From: Leptospiraceae bacterium
GTDB lineage: Bacteria; Spirochaetota; Leptospiria; Leptospirales; Leptospiraceae
Reading direction: 5' to 3'
NCBI GenBank assembly: GCA_016711485.1
Contig: JADJSX010000024.1
Span: 310,001 to 374,000 of the forward strand
Length of the DNA stretch: 64,000 nt
The notes beneath the pieces are model-generated. The model ran no database searches. It had not been told where the DNA came from and saw only the letters and a list, made by a program, of their open reading frames with translations. Below, one piece after another: positions 1 to 9,100 of this stretch. The translations under genes and the position numbers were made by a program. Position 1 is the stretch's first letter. Each line of letters opens with the position of its first letter.

Positions 1-914
1 CATGGCCTAATATTCTTCGAGTGAGTTCATCTTTAAAACCAGTGCTCACTGTAAATTGGAAAGATGTGGCTACTCTAACATTAAACCCGTTTGATGTGAT
101 TACAAACGCGGAGCTTGCCGCAATGATTGATGGAAAGCCAAATCTTTCTTTAGTAACCGAAATTGATTTACAAAGAGTAATTGATAAGTATAGAATTCAG
201 ACAATGATTTTTAAAATAGGAAAGAATATATTTGATTCTGAAAAGAAACGCTGGAAGGGTAATCCTGATTATCTGCTTTCTCAAATCATTAAGTTAACAG
301 AAGAATTCTTATCTTCCGATAAAATCAAAATCAATTCGGAAGTTTATTCCCGCGATGAAAATAAAAGAAAATTAATTCTAATAGTCAACATGGATAAAAT
401 TATCCGTCATCTCATGCAAGTAATCAAAGAAGAAAATACAACCGAATACGAATTAGTTTTTGATGACCAAAAGCCAATGCGCTCTACTGCCGATCTCTGG
501 TCTTACAACACAACAAGAACCTGCGAGAATTACAGTAAAACCCATATTAACCTCACTGTATACGACAGCCAATGGGAACAATTCGCCGCACAAAGACTCC
601 AAAAGAATAAAAACGTTATTTCGTTTGTAAAAAATGACCATTTGAATTTCTTCATCCCCTACCAATTCAACGGAGCTTCTAGAAAGTATTACTTAGATTT
701 TATAATCAAACTAAAATCCGGTGAAATGTTACTCCTTGAAATTAAAGGGCAAAGAACAGAAGAATCCGACGAAAAAGCTAAAGCTGCCCTCGACTGGGTA
801 AAGGCTGTTAACTCCCAAGCAAGCTTCGGCAAATGGCGTTATGCTGTAGCTTATCAAAGGGAAGAGATTGATGATATTTTGGAGAGTGGGTTGTGGGACG
901 GGGGAGAGTCATAG
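1..914 (+). CDS. Type III restriction enzyme Res subunit, C-terminal part (partial at left edge)
   Basis: The frame is open to the first base of the window, so the gene starts upstream and only about 300 C-terminal residues are visible. The tail resembles the end of Res subunits of type III restriction-modification systems: a stretch around DSQWEQFAAQRL, then FFIPYQFNG, then a nuclease-like core with LDFIIKLKSGEMLLLEIKGQ, in which an Asp precedes an E-x-K pair as in PD-(D/E)XK folds. The helicase motor would lie upstream. The protein would cut DNA when it meets unmethylated recognition sites, partnered by a Mod methylase not visible here. The stop is 1 bp before the next gene's start, so the two are probably co-transcribed. 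A GTG at 21 could be mistaken for a start, but the reading frame continues before it. Confidence 0.8.
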   Translation, partial: WPNILRVSSSLKPVLTVNWKDVATLTLNPFDVITNAELAAMIDGKPNLSLVTEIDLQRVIDKYRIQTMIFKIGKNIFDSEKKRWKGNPDYLLSQIIKLTEEFLSSDKIKINSEVYSRDENKRKLILIVNMDKIIRHLMQVIKEENTTEYELVFDDQKPMRSTADLWSYNTTRTCENYSKTHINLTVYDSQWEQFAAQRLQKNKNVISFVKNDHLNFFIPYQFNGASRKYYLDFIIKLKSGEMLLLEIKGQRTEESDEKAKAALDWVKAVNSQASFGKWRYAVAYQREEIDDILESGLWDGGES

Positions 915-915
915 T

Positions 916-1689
916 ATGTATATTCTCTACATGGATGAATCCGGTGATCCGGGATTTGATATAGCAGACCAAGATGAATCGAGGAAAGCATCTATGCATT
1001 ATGTGCTATCTGGTATTATTATACCTATAACAGAATGGAGAACCTATCTAAATTCGATTGTAGAAATTAAGAGAAATTTAAAGAAGGAATATGATATTCC
1101 AATACGTGCCGAGCTAAAAGGTTCTGAATTAATTAATCCAAGAAAAAATATTTTTATTAAAGATATTAACCGCCTAGGAAGAACTAAAATCTATTATTCG
1201 ATTTTCCAAGAAATTGCTTCTCAATTCAATAAAGCTCGGATTATAAATATTGCAGTTAAAAAAGATCAGGTCTCACCAGCGAAATATAAAGATATTCAAG
1301 AAACTACGTGGAAGTATATGATTGAGCGATATAATATTTTTTTAAAGAAAATGAATTCTTTTGGAATTGTAATTTCAGACGATACAAATGAACCTAAGTT
1401 AAGAAAATTAATGCGTAAGATGCGAGTTTACAATCCGGTTAATAGCCATTATTCGCAATCATCTTATCCCGCTACAGTGAATCAAATTATTGAAGACCCT
1501 TTTTGCAGAAATTCCGAGCATTCCTTCTTTATACAAATTGCTGATTTGATTTCGCATTCTTTGTATAGAAAGCTTTATCCAAAAGGCAGCTATAGGAAAT
1601 ACAATATAGATAAAATTTTTGATAGCCTAGATTCGTTGTTATTGAAGGAAGCAACTAAAAAGAATGAGCAAGGGATTGTGTTCTTATGA
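916..1689 (+). CDS. DUF3800 domain protein
   Basis: A 257-residue protein. The N-terminus MYILYMDESGDPGFD carries the DESG signature of DUF3800, a family with a predicted RNase H-like fold. Further family features are a KGSELIN segment near residue 70, an ISDDTNEPKLRKLMRKM segment near 155-170 and a C-terminal FFIQIADLISHSLY helix. An earlier in-frame ATG at 868 lies inside the restriction gene; ATG 916 is preferred because the family begins at the DESG strand and a GGGGAGAG ribosome-binding site ends about 8 nt upstream. DUF3800 genes are common in mobile and defence islands, which fits the restriction gene just upstream. Its biochemical activity is not established; nuclease activity is only a prediction from the fold. 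Confidence 0.75.
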   Translation: MYILYMDESGDPGFDIADQDESRKASMHYVLSGIIIPITEWRTYLNSIVEIKRNLKKEYDIPIRAELKGSELINPRKNIFIKDINRLGRTKIYYSIFQEIASQFNKARIINIAVKKDQVSPAKYKDIQETTWKYMIERYNIFLKKMNSFGIVISDDTNEPKLRKLMRKMRVYNPVNSHYSQSSYPATVNQIIEDPFCRNSEHSFFIQIADLISHSLYRKLYPKGSYRKYNIDKIFDSLDSLLLKEATKKNEQGIVFL

Positions 1690-1697
1690 AAAATGCA

Positions 1698-1712
1698 CCC
1701 GCTACAAGCGGG
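1698..1712. other. GC-rich hairpin in gap between DUF3800 gene and parA
   Basis: CCCGCT and AGCGGG pair around a 3-nt loop, in a stretch (1695-1760) distinctly richer in G+C than its surroundings. No T-run follows directly; a T-rich run (TTTTTTCTTTTT) occurs about 60 nt later, after a weak CGAT/ATCG hairpin. It could be a weak terminator or leader structure before the ParA operon. Confidence 0.3.
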
Positions 1713-1833
1713 CGACTTTGGCGCGGCCAGAACATCTTCATGGGAAGAGCCCGGTCACGATTACAGTATCGAGAGTTTTTTCTTTTTAGTCAAGTTGATT
1801 TTGAAAAATAAAAAAGGTAAAAGGTGAACTATT

Positions 1834-2724
1834 ATGGCAAAAATAATTTCAATTGTAAACTTTAAAGGTGGTGTAGGAAAGACTACTATTACAGTGAACT
1901 TAGCAGCAGCGCTTGCTAAATTTCATAACAAAAGAGTTTTGATTATAGATATGGACCCACAAATGAATGCGACTGGGTATTGTTTGAATCTAAATGAACG
2001 ATGGGATTTCATTCTATCGAATCGAAAAAATATTTATTTTGCAATGCAGGACTGGGTAACAAAAGGAACGTCTTCTTTTAATATAGATAATTATATTATC
2101 AAGTCTGTCTTTGAAGAGAAAGGCAAACAAATATTACCCACATTAGATTTATTGCCTGGAGCAGTAGACATGATTGAGGCTAATAAAATTTATAGGGCGC
2201 AAAAGAATAAAGGGCTGATGTGGGAATTTATTCTATCTGATATAATTAAGACAACGAACGAATATGATTTTATTTTAATAGATACTTCTCCCAGCTTAGG
2301 TGGAGAAACTAAGAATGCAATCATTGCAAGTCATGGATTTATCGTTCCCTTTACTCCTGAACCATTTGTTCAATTAGGCTTAGAGGTTTTAATAAAATGC
2401 CTTCACCAAATATCCTTTAAACACGAAACATATAAAAAAATTCATCTGCAATTTTTAGGTGTTGTGTTCACAAAATATATGTCAAGGCTTACCATTCATA
2501 AAAGCTATATAAATAATTGTATAGAAAGACTCTCTGCACCTCATATGATTCACTATGGCTTTAATCCAAAAGATGATAATATATTTCACACCAAGCTTTC
2601 TAATAAAAGCGCGTATTTAAAATCAGTAAGAGATAATTCTCCTATGTGTTTTTCAAAGGATGCAGTTGCTAGAAAAGAAATCCAAGATTTGACAGAAGAG
2701 TTAATAAATAGGATAGGAGGATAA
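1834..2724 (+). CDS. ParA-family P-loop ATPase
   Basis: A 296-residue protein with the deviant Walker A motif KGGVGKTT at residues 11-18, including the signature lysine at the motif start typical of ParA/MinD/Soj ATPases. It also has a Walker A' segment VLIIDMDPQMNAT near residue 40 and a Walker B-like FILIDTSPSLGG near 150. Such proteins dimerise on ATP and bind DNA or partner proteins. No ParB gene follows, which is unusual for a partition pair. Instead the next genes encode a helical protein (1-nt gap) and a nuclease-like protein, so this ATPase may regulate or position a nuclease rather than segregate DNA. A ribosome-binding site AAAAGGTG lies about 8 nt before the ATG. Family assignment is firm; the role here is inference. 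Confidence 0.85.
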   Translation: MAKIISIVNFKGGVGKTTITVNLAAALAKFHNKRVLIIDMDPQMNATGYCLNLNERWDFILSNRKNIYFAMQDWVTKGTSSFNIDNYIIKSVFEEKGKQILPTLDLLPGAVDMIEANKIYRAQKNKGLMWEFILSDIIKTTNEYDFILIDTSPSLGGETKNAIIASHGFIVPFTPEPFVQLGLEVLIKCLHQISFKHETYKKIHLQFLGVVFTKYMSRLTIHKSYINNCIERLSAPHMIHYGFNPKDDNIFHTKLSNKSAYLKSVRDNSPMCFSKDAVARKEIQDLTEELINRIGG

Positions 2725-2725
2725 T

Positions 2726-3307
2726 ATGGAATACTCACAAGCAATTAAAAACTTAAAAACTAATATTCTAAAAATAAAAGAAGGATTAGATATTTTAGAT
2801 AAAAATAGCAATCGTAAATCAACTTCCTTTATTCAAGAAATTACAAAGAGTATTAAAGACTTTGAATCTTATGCAAAAAAACTAAAATTAGATTTGAAGA
2901 GTATTGGAATTGAAAGTAAACAAATTGAAAAAGAATTAAAAGATGCTAAGGGTATTTTAACACAACAAGACTTTGTCGATTTACTTTCTACAGAACTAAT
3001 CAATAGTAATCCTTCAAACAAAGAATTAGCGTTGCTTTTAGTTTTAGAAAAACCAGTTATCGAACTGAAAGGAATTATTGCAAAGAAGATAAAGAGCAAA
3101 TACCTTCCAATTGAGTCATGGGAAGAAGAGCGTATATTTAAAGAATTTGCGGATACTGATAAGTATCCAGCGAATAAAGATATTTTTACTAAGCTTCCAA
3201 AAGAATATAAACCAAAATCACTTCCTAAAAAAAGAGAAGATGTAATAAAGAAACTAGTAGAGATTGTAAAAAACACTCGTTCTGGCTATATTATGGAGAA
3301 GGTATGA
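2726..3307 (+). CDS. Helical protein of unknown function in ParA-nuclease operon
   Basis: A 193-residue, Lys/Glu-rich protein I do not recognise. Residues 1-80 are predicted by eye to be mostly amphipathic helix (KTNILKIKEGLDIL, ESYAKKLKLDLKS), probably coiled coil. The C-terminal part, residues 130-190, is basic with a KPKSLPKKREDVIKK segment. There is no signal peptide and no transmembrane segment. A strong ribosome-binding site (AGGAGG, 6 nt before ATG) lies within the last codons of the ParA gene. The stop overlaps the start of the next gene by 4 bp (ATGA), so translation of the two is probably coupled. By position it could be a DNA- or ParA-binding adaptor, the place a ParB-like partner would occupy. 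Confidence 0.75.
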   Translation: MEYSQAIKNLKTNILKIKEGLDILDKNSNRKSTSFIQEITKSIKDFESYAKKLKLDLKSIGIESKQIEKELKDAKGILTQQDFVDLLSTELINSNPSNKELALLLVLEKPVIELKGIIAKKIKSKYLPIESWEEERIFKEFADTDKYPANKDIFTKLPKEYKPKSLPKKREDVIKKLVEIVKNTRSGYIMEKV

Positions 3308-3750
3308 ATGAATCAGATATTGAAGATATTCTAGAAACTCATCCCTACTTAATCGACAAAAAATTTCTGGCTAATAGTAAGTATACTTATAAAAGACAGG
3401 AAACTCAATCAAAAGATGCTAGAACAGATTTAGTATTTACCTTTGAGCAGGAAAAGGAAATTATTCTTGTAGAATTAAAAAAGACAGTTCTAAAACTTCC
3501 TGACTATAAACAAATACAGAGATATTATCTAAGTCTTAGGGATAAACATAGTTATCCTTGGAAAATTAGCGGTTATCTAATTGGATATCCTAATCCAAAG
3601 GAATTAGTTTATGACAAAAGAAGTTTTAAATGGTTGAAACTTCTTTACTTAGAAAAAGATATTCCAATTCAAATTAGAATTTGCGAAAAATGCAGAAAAG
3701 CAAATTCCTCTATCTCCTATGAGTGCAAATTTTGCTTTAAAAGAAGGTAA
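3304..3750 (+). CDS. Small PD-(D/E)XK-type nuclease with C-terminal zinc ribbon
   Basis: A 148-residue protein. The pattern TDLVF (Asp42), IILVELKK (Glu57, Lys59), then a helix DYKQIQRYYLSLRDK matches the catalytic core layout of PD-(D/E)XK nucleases such as the NucS/DUF91-like and Shedu-like groups. Residues 127-144 hold two CxxC pairs (Cys127/130 and Cys141/144), a probable zinc ribbon for nucleic-acid binding. It is the third gene of a tight operon with a ParA-like ATPase and a helical protein (ATGA overlap with the latter). The family call is from motifs only; whether it cuts DNA or RNA is unknown. The sequence of its zinc ribbon overlaps, in another frame, the start of the BRO-like pseudogene downstream. 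Confidence 0.65.
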   Translation: MNESDIEDILETHPYLIDKKFLANSKYTYKRQETQSKDARTDLVFTFEQEKEIILVELKKTVLKLPDYKQIQRYYLSLRDKHSYPWKISGYLIGYPNPKELVYDKRSFKWLKLLYLEKDIPIQIRICEKCRKANSSISYECKFCFKRR

Positions 3751-4532
3751 ATGGTATTTCTCGATTCAGGACGTATTATTGGTATTAACCAGTTGTAATG
3801 ATATAAAACGATATATTAAGAATTTAAAAAAGCCGCGATCCAGAGTTAAGTAACAACTGGGGTACAATTTGTACCCCAGTTGAAATGATAGCTGCTGATG
3901 GAAAGAAAAGAAAAATACAAGCGGCTAATGTAGAAAATCTATTTAGAATTATTCAGTCTGTTCCTTCTCCGAAGGCAGAACCATTTAAAAGATGGTTAGC
4001 GAAGGTTGGTTCAGAGAGATTAGAAGAAATCGAAAATCCAGAAATTGCATCTGAGAGAATCAGAGAAATTTGCAAATAAAAAGGATATTCTGATGAATGG
4101 ATAGAAAAGCGAATGAGAGGAATTGCTGTAAGAGACGAACTCACGGAAGAATGGAAAAAAAGGGGAGTAAAAGAGAATAGAGAATTTTCTATATTAACTG
4201 CAGAAATAAGTAAAGCAACTTTTGGAATGACTCCTTCTGAATACAAATCCTTTAAAGAACTGGATAAACCGAGTGATAATCTGCGAGATCATATGACAGA
4301 TTTGGAATTGATATTTACTATGTTAGGCGAAGCGTCAACAACTGAAATCGCCAGAAAAAAGAACACAAAGGGTTTTCCTGAAAATAAAAAAGCAGCTAAA
4401 GAAGGTGGGACAATTGCTGGGAATGCAAGAAAGGCATTGGAAAAAAAGAGTGGAGAAAAAGTTTCTACAAAAGAGAATTATAAAATTCTTCCTGAAAAAA
4501 AAGTAAAACAAATTAAGAAAAGCCGTAAGTAA
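3719..4532 (+). pseudogene. BRO/DinD-type (Bro-N) antirepressor-like protein, disrupted
   Basis: Three pieces read as one protein of about 270 residues. Piece one starts at ATG 3719 (MSANFALKEGKWYFSIQDVL) and is in frame until AAG ending at 3832. Deleting one C at 3833 restores KKRDPELSNNWGTICTPVEM and joins it to the frame at 3885. That frame then runs to TAA at 4077-4079, which replaces an expected sense codon, and continues in the same frame as KGYSDEWIEKRMRGIAVRDELTEEWKKRG to the natural stop at 4532. Conserved family blocks are visible: RIIQSVPSPKAEPFKRWLAKVG and LRDHMTDLELIFTMLGEASTTEI. Relatives are phage-type antirepressors and the SOS-linked DinD group. With a frameshift and a nonsense codon it is probably inactive. 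The 5' end overlaps the nuclease gene by 32 bp with no clear ribosome-binding site. Confidence 0.8.
3854..3882. repeat. Perfect 14-bp inverted repeat with 1-nt spacer
   Basis: CAACTGGGGTACAA and TTGTACCCCAGTTG are exact reverse complements separated by a single T. It lies inside the BRO-like pseudogene, where it encodes the family motif NWGTICTPVE, 20 nt downstream of the frameshift. It may be a coincidence of codon choice or a palindromic protein-binding site. Confidence 0.7.
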
Positions 4533-4576
4533 AAATTTAATTACTTAAAAAAATACCAGCTAACAAGGAGTAACCA

Positions 4577-4690
4577 ATGGCAGAATGTGGAAGTTATACA
4601 GAGTATAAGGACAGAAACATTAATCCGATAACACCTAACCCCTCTTATCCTCACCCTTCAACCCTTTGTAAAAATCACCGGACAAAATAG
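4577..4690 (+). CDS. Possible small ORF, 37 aa
   Basis: The ORF begins MAECGSYTEYKDRNINPITP and has a very good ribosome-binding site (AAGGAG, 6 nt before ATG). The C-terminal half is Pro/Ser/His-rich and of low apparent constraint, so it may be the first part of a truncated gene. It overlaps a minus-strand small ORF (4790-4635) that looks more protein-like; at most one is likely to be real. No family recognised. Confidence 0.25.
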   Translation: MAECGSYTEYKDRNINPITPNPSYPHPSTLCKNHRTK

Positions 4691-4790
4691 AATCAGAAAA
4701 CTCTTTAGCACTTCTATTGATAATGGCTGGGTGTACGATTAGGGGAATTTCTTCTGAATCTTCTTCGGATGGTTGTTCATTTGTGGGCAT
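4635..4790 (-). CDS. Possible small acidic protein, 51 aa
   Basis: The protein starts MPTNEQPSEEDSEEIPLIVH and continues with PAIINRSAKEFSDSILSGDF. An acidic N-terminus followed by an amphipathic helix looks like natural protein sequence. No strong ribosome-binding site is visible. It overlaps the plus-strand ORF 4577-4690. It could be a small antitoxin-like or hypothetical protein; no family recognised. The rest of the gap 4533-4887 shows nothing else. Confidence 0.35.
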   Translation of the reverse strand: MPTNEQPSEEDSEEIPLIVHPAIINRSAKEFSDSILSGDFYKGLKGEDKRG

Positions 4791-4887
4791 GGTGTTATTC
4801 TTATGTAAGTAAATGTAAATTTATAAAAAGAAAATTAGACTACAAGTTATAAAATATAAGGTTAGAACTATTTAGCCAAACAAGTAA

Positions 4888-5255
4888 GAGTCTTAAATGG
4901 AGCATTGCGAAGTGTTAAAGCGAAAAAGTCTGGGTCCGCCCCCATTTCTGATGGAAATGTCTAGCAGATATTCGAGCGACCCTAGGAAGCGAAGAATGGG
5001 CTTTCATGAGCAGAGCGAAAGGAAAGTGTCGGACGCGCCTTCTGCCTGATCGGCTAACGGAGCTTCGTCGGGTTTTCTTTTCTTCCCTTCGACTATCGCG
5101 CAGGACAAGTTTTGCTTACTTTTTTCTTTTCTTTTCCAAATCAAACTGCGACCGAGCAGTTTGGGGTTTGACAAAAGGGGAGAAAAAGAAAAAAGTAAGA
5201 TCAATAAATTCTACTCAAATACGAAGTAGTTTGCCAACTTTACAAAGTCGCGGTA
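4888..5255 (+). repeat. Dispersed repeat family C, copy 1 (structured intergenic element)
   Basis: It shares blocks in the same order with 62074-62248. The left block is GTCTTAA(A)TGGAGCATT followed by a GTGTTAA(A/G)GC block. The middle block is GCTTACTTTTTTCTTTTC. The right blocks are GAAAAAAGTAAGAT, TACTC and an AGTAGTTTG...ACAAAGTCGC end. Arms at 5115-5130 and 5184-5199 pair over 16 bp. Their loop holds an inner hairpin, AAACTGC (5143-5149) with GCAGTTT (5156-5162). This copy carries about 190 bp of extra GC-richer DNA between the left and middle blocks. Open frames crossing it on both strands are not convincing genes. Confidence 0.65.
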
Positions 5256-5306
5256 TCGTAAATTTATCTTGATTTTAGGGTAGTGAAACGCATAGAGTAA
5301 AAAAAT

Positions 5307-6125
5307 ATGAATAAGAAAAAATTGTTTCTGATGTTGTTAGTTTTATTTACAGGGCTAATGACTGTATTATTTGAGTCCCAAATCAGAAGAAAATATGATC
5401 GATCTTTGAGAGCCAAACTGTATCATGAAATTAAACCTGTTTCAATTGAAAATTGCAATTTCAAAAGATTTGGTGGAGTAGCAGATGGAGGTTATCTGTT
5501 ATGTGAAAATCTTTTGAATGAGATTCAATCTGTTTATTCCTATGGAATAGCTGGAGAGGATGATTGGGGATGTGAAATAACGACAAAATACAATTTACCG
5601 ATACATCAATATGATTGTTTTGATAAAAGAAAACCAAACTGTAATCAGAAAGAGAATTTTCATTTTAACGAGGAATGCGTTAGTCATAAAGAGCGACTTG
5701 TTGAAGAAAGAATTTACAATACATTTCAGAACCAAATTCAAAAAAATTCCGACACTAATAAAAAACTTCTAGTTAAAATGGATATAGAAGGTGACGAATG
5801 GGAATCGATAGCCGCAACTTCAGATGAGATTTTACAAAATATAGATCAACTGGCTATCGAATTTCATAATGTAAATACAAACCCACTTGCTGAATTGTTA
5901 TTAATGAAAAGACTCAAAAAGTTTTTCTATATTGTAAATATACATTTTAATAATTACTCTTGCCAGTATGATTTCTATCCCTTGCCCTCTTCCGTATTTC
6001 AAGCACTCTTGGTCAATAAAAGACTCGGAGTCATTCAAACGGAAACAAAACCTGAAACTTATTTAAATCCTCTTGATAAACCGGATAATCCGAATATTCC
6101 TGACTGTCAGGCGAAATGGAACTAA
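5307..6125 (+). CDS. Membrane-anchored Methyltransf_22 / FkbM-like methyltransferase
   Basis: A 272-residue protein. Residues 5-22 (LFLMLLVLFTGLMTVLF) form a signal anchor or uncleaved signal. The body matches Methyltransf_22-type domains: FKRFGGVADGGYLLCENLL near residues 52-70, a YSYGIAGEDDWGCEIT segment near 80-95 and KMDIEGDEWE near 155, the latter equivalent to the FkbM-type acidic motif. The protein would transfer a methyl group from SAM to an unknown substrate, perhaps a surface sugar, but that is inference. It stands alone between the accessory island and a convergent gene ending 14 bp away. The ribosome-binding site before ATG 5307 is weak. Confidence 0.65.
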   Translation: MNKKKLFLMLLVLFTGLMTVLFESQIRRKYDRSLRAKLYHEIKPVSIENCNFKRFGGVADGGYLLCENLLNEIQSVYSYGIAGEDDWGCEITTKYNLPIHQYDCFDKRKPNCNQKENFHFNEECVSHKERLVEERIYNTFQNQIQKNSDTNKKLLVKMDIEGDEWESIAATSDEILQNIDQLAIEFHNVNTNPLAELLLMKRLKKFFYIVNIHFNNYSCQYDFYPLPSSVFQALLVNKRLGVIQTETKPETYLNPLDKPDNPNIPDCQAKWN

Positions 6126-6139
6126 TGCAAATTTACTAG

Positions 6140-9100
6140 TTACGTTTGATTTGAAACTACATCGAGTATTTTTCGTGCTATTTCATTCTCTGGTTCTTTT
6201 TCTAATACTTTTCGAGAATACAATATTGCATTTTCTTTATCGTGTAAGAATCGATATGTATCTGCTAGGTTTAATAAATTTTTTACAAATCGCGGATTGA
6301 TTCTTTCTAAAAGCATAGATACAGATAAAGAATCTTTGTACTGCTCCAATTTTTTATAGGAAATAGCTAAATAATACAATAATTCTTCTTCTCTTTCGAA
6401 CTGAGAAGTATAAGATTTTAAAACTTCAATTGCTTTTCTGTATTCTTTGGTTTTGTAACACAAAACACCAAGTAACCGACTTAGCTCTGGGTGTGTTCTG
6501 TCCAAGATAAACGCATTGTATAGAATGGAAATCGCTTCAGGAAAACGATTTTTATTAGCGAGTATTTTTCCTTCTTGGTATGCATTTTCTGTATCGAGTC
6601 CAATATTTGTATGGATGTCAGTTGTTGTATTTGTTGATCCGTCTGGATTTACATGGACTGTTATATCAGAACTAGTATGAATTCCTATTTCCGGATAACT
6701 CTCTGGTTCCTGCGCATAATCTTCTTTATACCCAATTCGAAGTAAGGAAAGGTCATCAATTATATTCCCAAGAGAATTTATACTTTCTACAATCGCATCT
6801 AAGTTTGTTTTCGCCTTTTCTACAAATCCTAAAAATATAGTTTCATCCTCATTGATGGTTCTGTTTGGTTCATTTGGAGTTAAATCAATATCATCCCTTC
6901 CGTCCGATCCTAAAATGATTACATCTCCTCTTTCTAATTGTATCGAATCCACCCGAAATTCATTTTCGGAATCAAAACCAATTTTTCTAAGTTGAATTCC
7001 TTCCTCAATAAATGTAGCCTTTTCATCTCTATATAAAACAGAATACGGATGTTCTGCATTTATGTAATATGCCTTTCCGGTTTCATCTTCGATAATAAAT
7101 ATTACAGCAGAAATAACCATACTTCCGTTGAATGATTTAAATACAGAATGAATTTCGGAATATACTTGAAATAGCCATTCTTGAGGAGTCTGATTTAAAA
7201 TTTTATTTTGAGAAGCAGACCTCGCCATAATTGAATTCATCACGACACCCATTACAAGAGATCCGCCTGCTCCTTGCATGGATTTTCCCATAGCGTCTCC
7301 ATTCATTGCCATCGTATAACGTTTAAATCTTTCTTTAGTGCCTAATCGTAAGTTGCCTGTAATACAAATATCTCCACCTAAGTCAGCTTGTTTACGTTTG
7401 AATTCAAACTGTTTCTTTTGTTTTATAATAAATTCAGTTTTTACGATTTTAGATTTATTTGCATTGTAAAAAAGTGGTTTTGCCAAGAGAGATGTAAGAA
7501 AATAGTCTCCGTCTTGCTGAATTTTTAGAGATTCAATGAGTTCCATTTTTTCTCTTACTTCACGTGTCCTTTCTACTACTTTGTTTTCTAGGTTATCCGC
7601 ATAATCTTGGAGCTCTTCTCGCGCTTGACGTATGGACTTTACCATTGAGTTAAACGACATTGCTAAAAAACCAATTTCGTCATAGGATTTAATCGGAACT
7701 TGTACTGTCAAATCTCCATCGTTTACTTTTCTTACTCCAGTGAGTAGTTTATTGAGAGGGCTAACAAGGCTTGATTTAAAAAGAAAAGGAAAGATAACTA
7801 ATACAAGTATTAAAACCAAGAGCATTGCATAGATAATTTTCCGAGAAGAACTGTGGATATTATTTCTATATTCTAAATAACTAAAACCAACTTCAAAACG
7901 TTTAGCATCTTCTATAAAATCGAAATGAGTATAAAATTGAAAATTTGCATTTCTATATAATCGTTTTAATTCCGGCACTTCTATTCTGGAAATAAGTTCT
8001 AATGCTTTAAATTCTTTTTCTTCTTCTGATAAGTTTTTCTCTTTGATTCTGGACTTTGTTTCTTTCAGTAAATTTCTCTTTTCAATTTCCTCACCTTTTT
8101 TTATTTCATCCATATTCAGGTTTGGATTTCGAGTAAATAGAATTTCGCAATCACCTGTATACAAAGACGCATCAGAAGGTTTAACTAAAACATACTCTAC
8201 ATCAGAGGGTAAATTCTCCCAATTTCCCTGTGCCAATGCAAGTCTTGTTTGGTTAACTTGCAGTATCCGCTTATCGTTATAATTACTCTCACTTTCAGAG
8301 AGAGTAATTTCTCCCACAAAACCCAATACAAATAAAATTGCCCCAAGAGAAATCCCTACGAGTTTTACCATAAATGTAGTCGGCTCAGGTGAGTTATTAA
8401 TATAAACCAAAGCGATATAGTATATCACAATCATAGTTGAAATAGAAAATAATAATGCGTATAAATCATAAGAAATCCGATCTGATTTTACCAGTACATT
8501 GAGTAATGCAATTAAAATATGTATAAAAATTGGAATCGCAAAATCACGAGTAGACTCTGCGGATTTTCCCTTTGGATTTACAATTTTTATAACGCCAACA
8601 AAAAAGCGGGATAGGAAATGTAGGGGATAACCTACGATAGACGAAGGTTTCCCTAACCACCTAGAAAATAATCCATTGTATTCAGAATAACGAATCGTTT
8701 TCCTGCAAAGATTGACTACTGGGATAACGAATAGTAAAACGATAACAAGACCAACTTCTTTCCCAAAGTCAAAAGTATAAATTTGCGCTTTGAAACTATA
8801 GATTTTTTCCATAGGAAGAGTATTCAAAACGAAATGTATATATGTAATCGCCGCCAAAATAAAAGAAAGAGAAATTACAAACTTTGCTTCTTTGGGTCTA
8901 TCGTTCTTAGGGTAATAGTAAGAAAAACCTACAAGACATGCATTTCCAAACATTACCAAACAAGAAAAATATCTATGGTAGGAAGCAAATGGAGCAAATA
9001 TAGAATAAGATGCAGTGTATGCAGTAAATAAAAACATCTCTCCAATAAAAAATCCGGCTAACCAGTAAGTTGAGCGAACTTTTTCTTTTTTTAAGAGTAA

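Noticed and set aside
1834..2724. Plasmid partition locus or replication origin
   Set aside because: No ParB-like gene, no iteron array and no replication protein occur beside the ParA-like gene.
4888..5255. Repeat C hairpin considered as a simple Rho-independent terminator
   Set aside because: Stem arms are A/T only in copy 2, more sequence than the hairpin is shared between copies, and copy 1 is not directly after a gene.
5004..5272. Overlapping 66- and 88-aa ORFs on both strands
   Set aside because: They lie inside repeat C and read through the low-complexity T/A tracts and the hairpin; composition is not protein-like.
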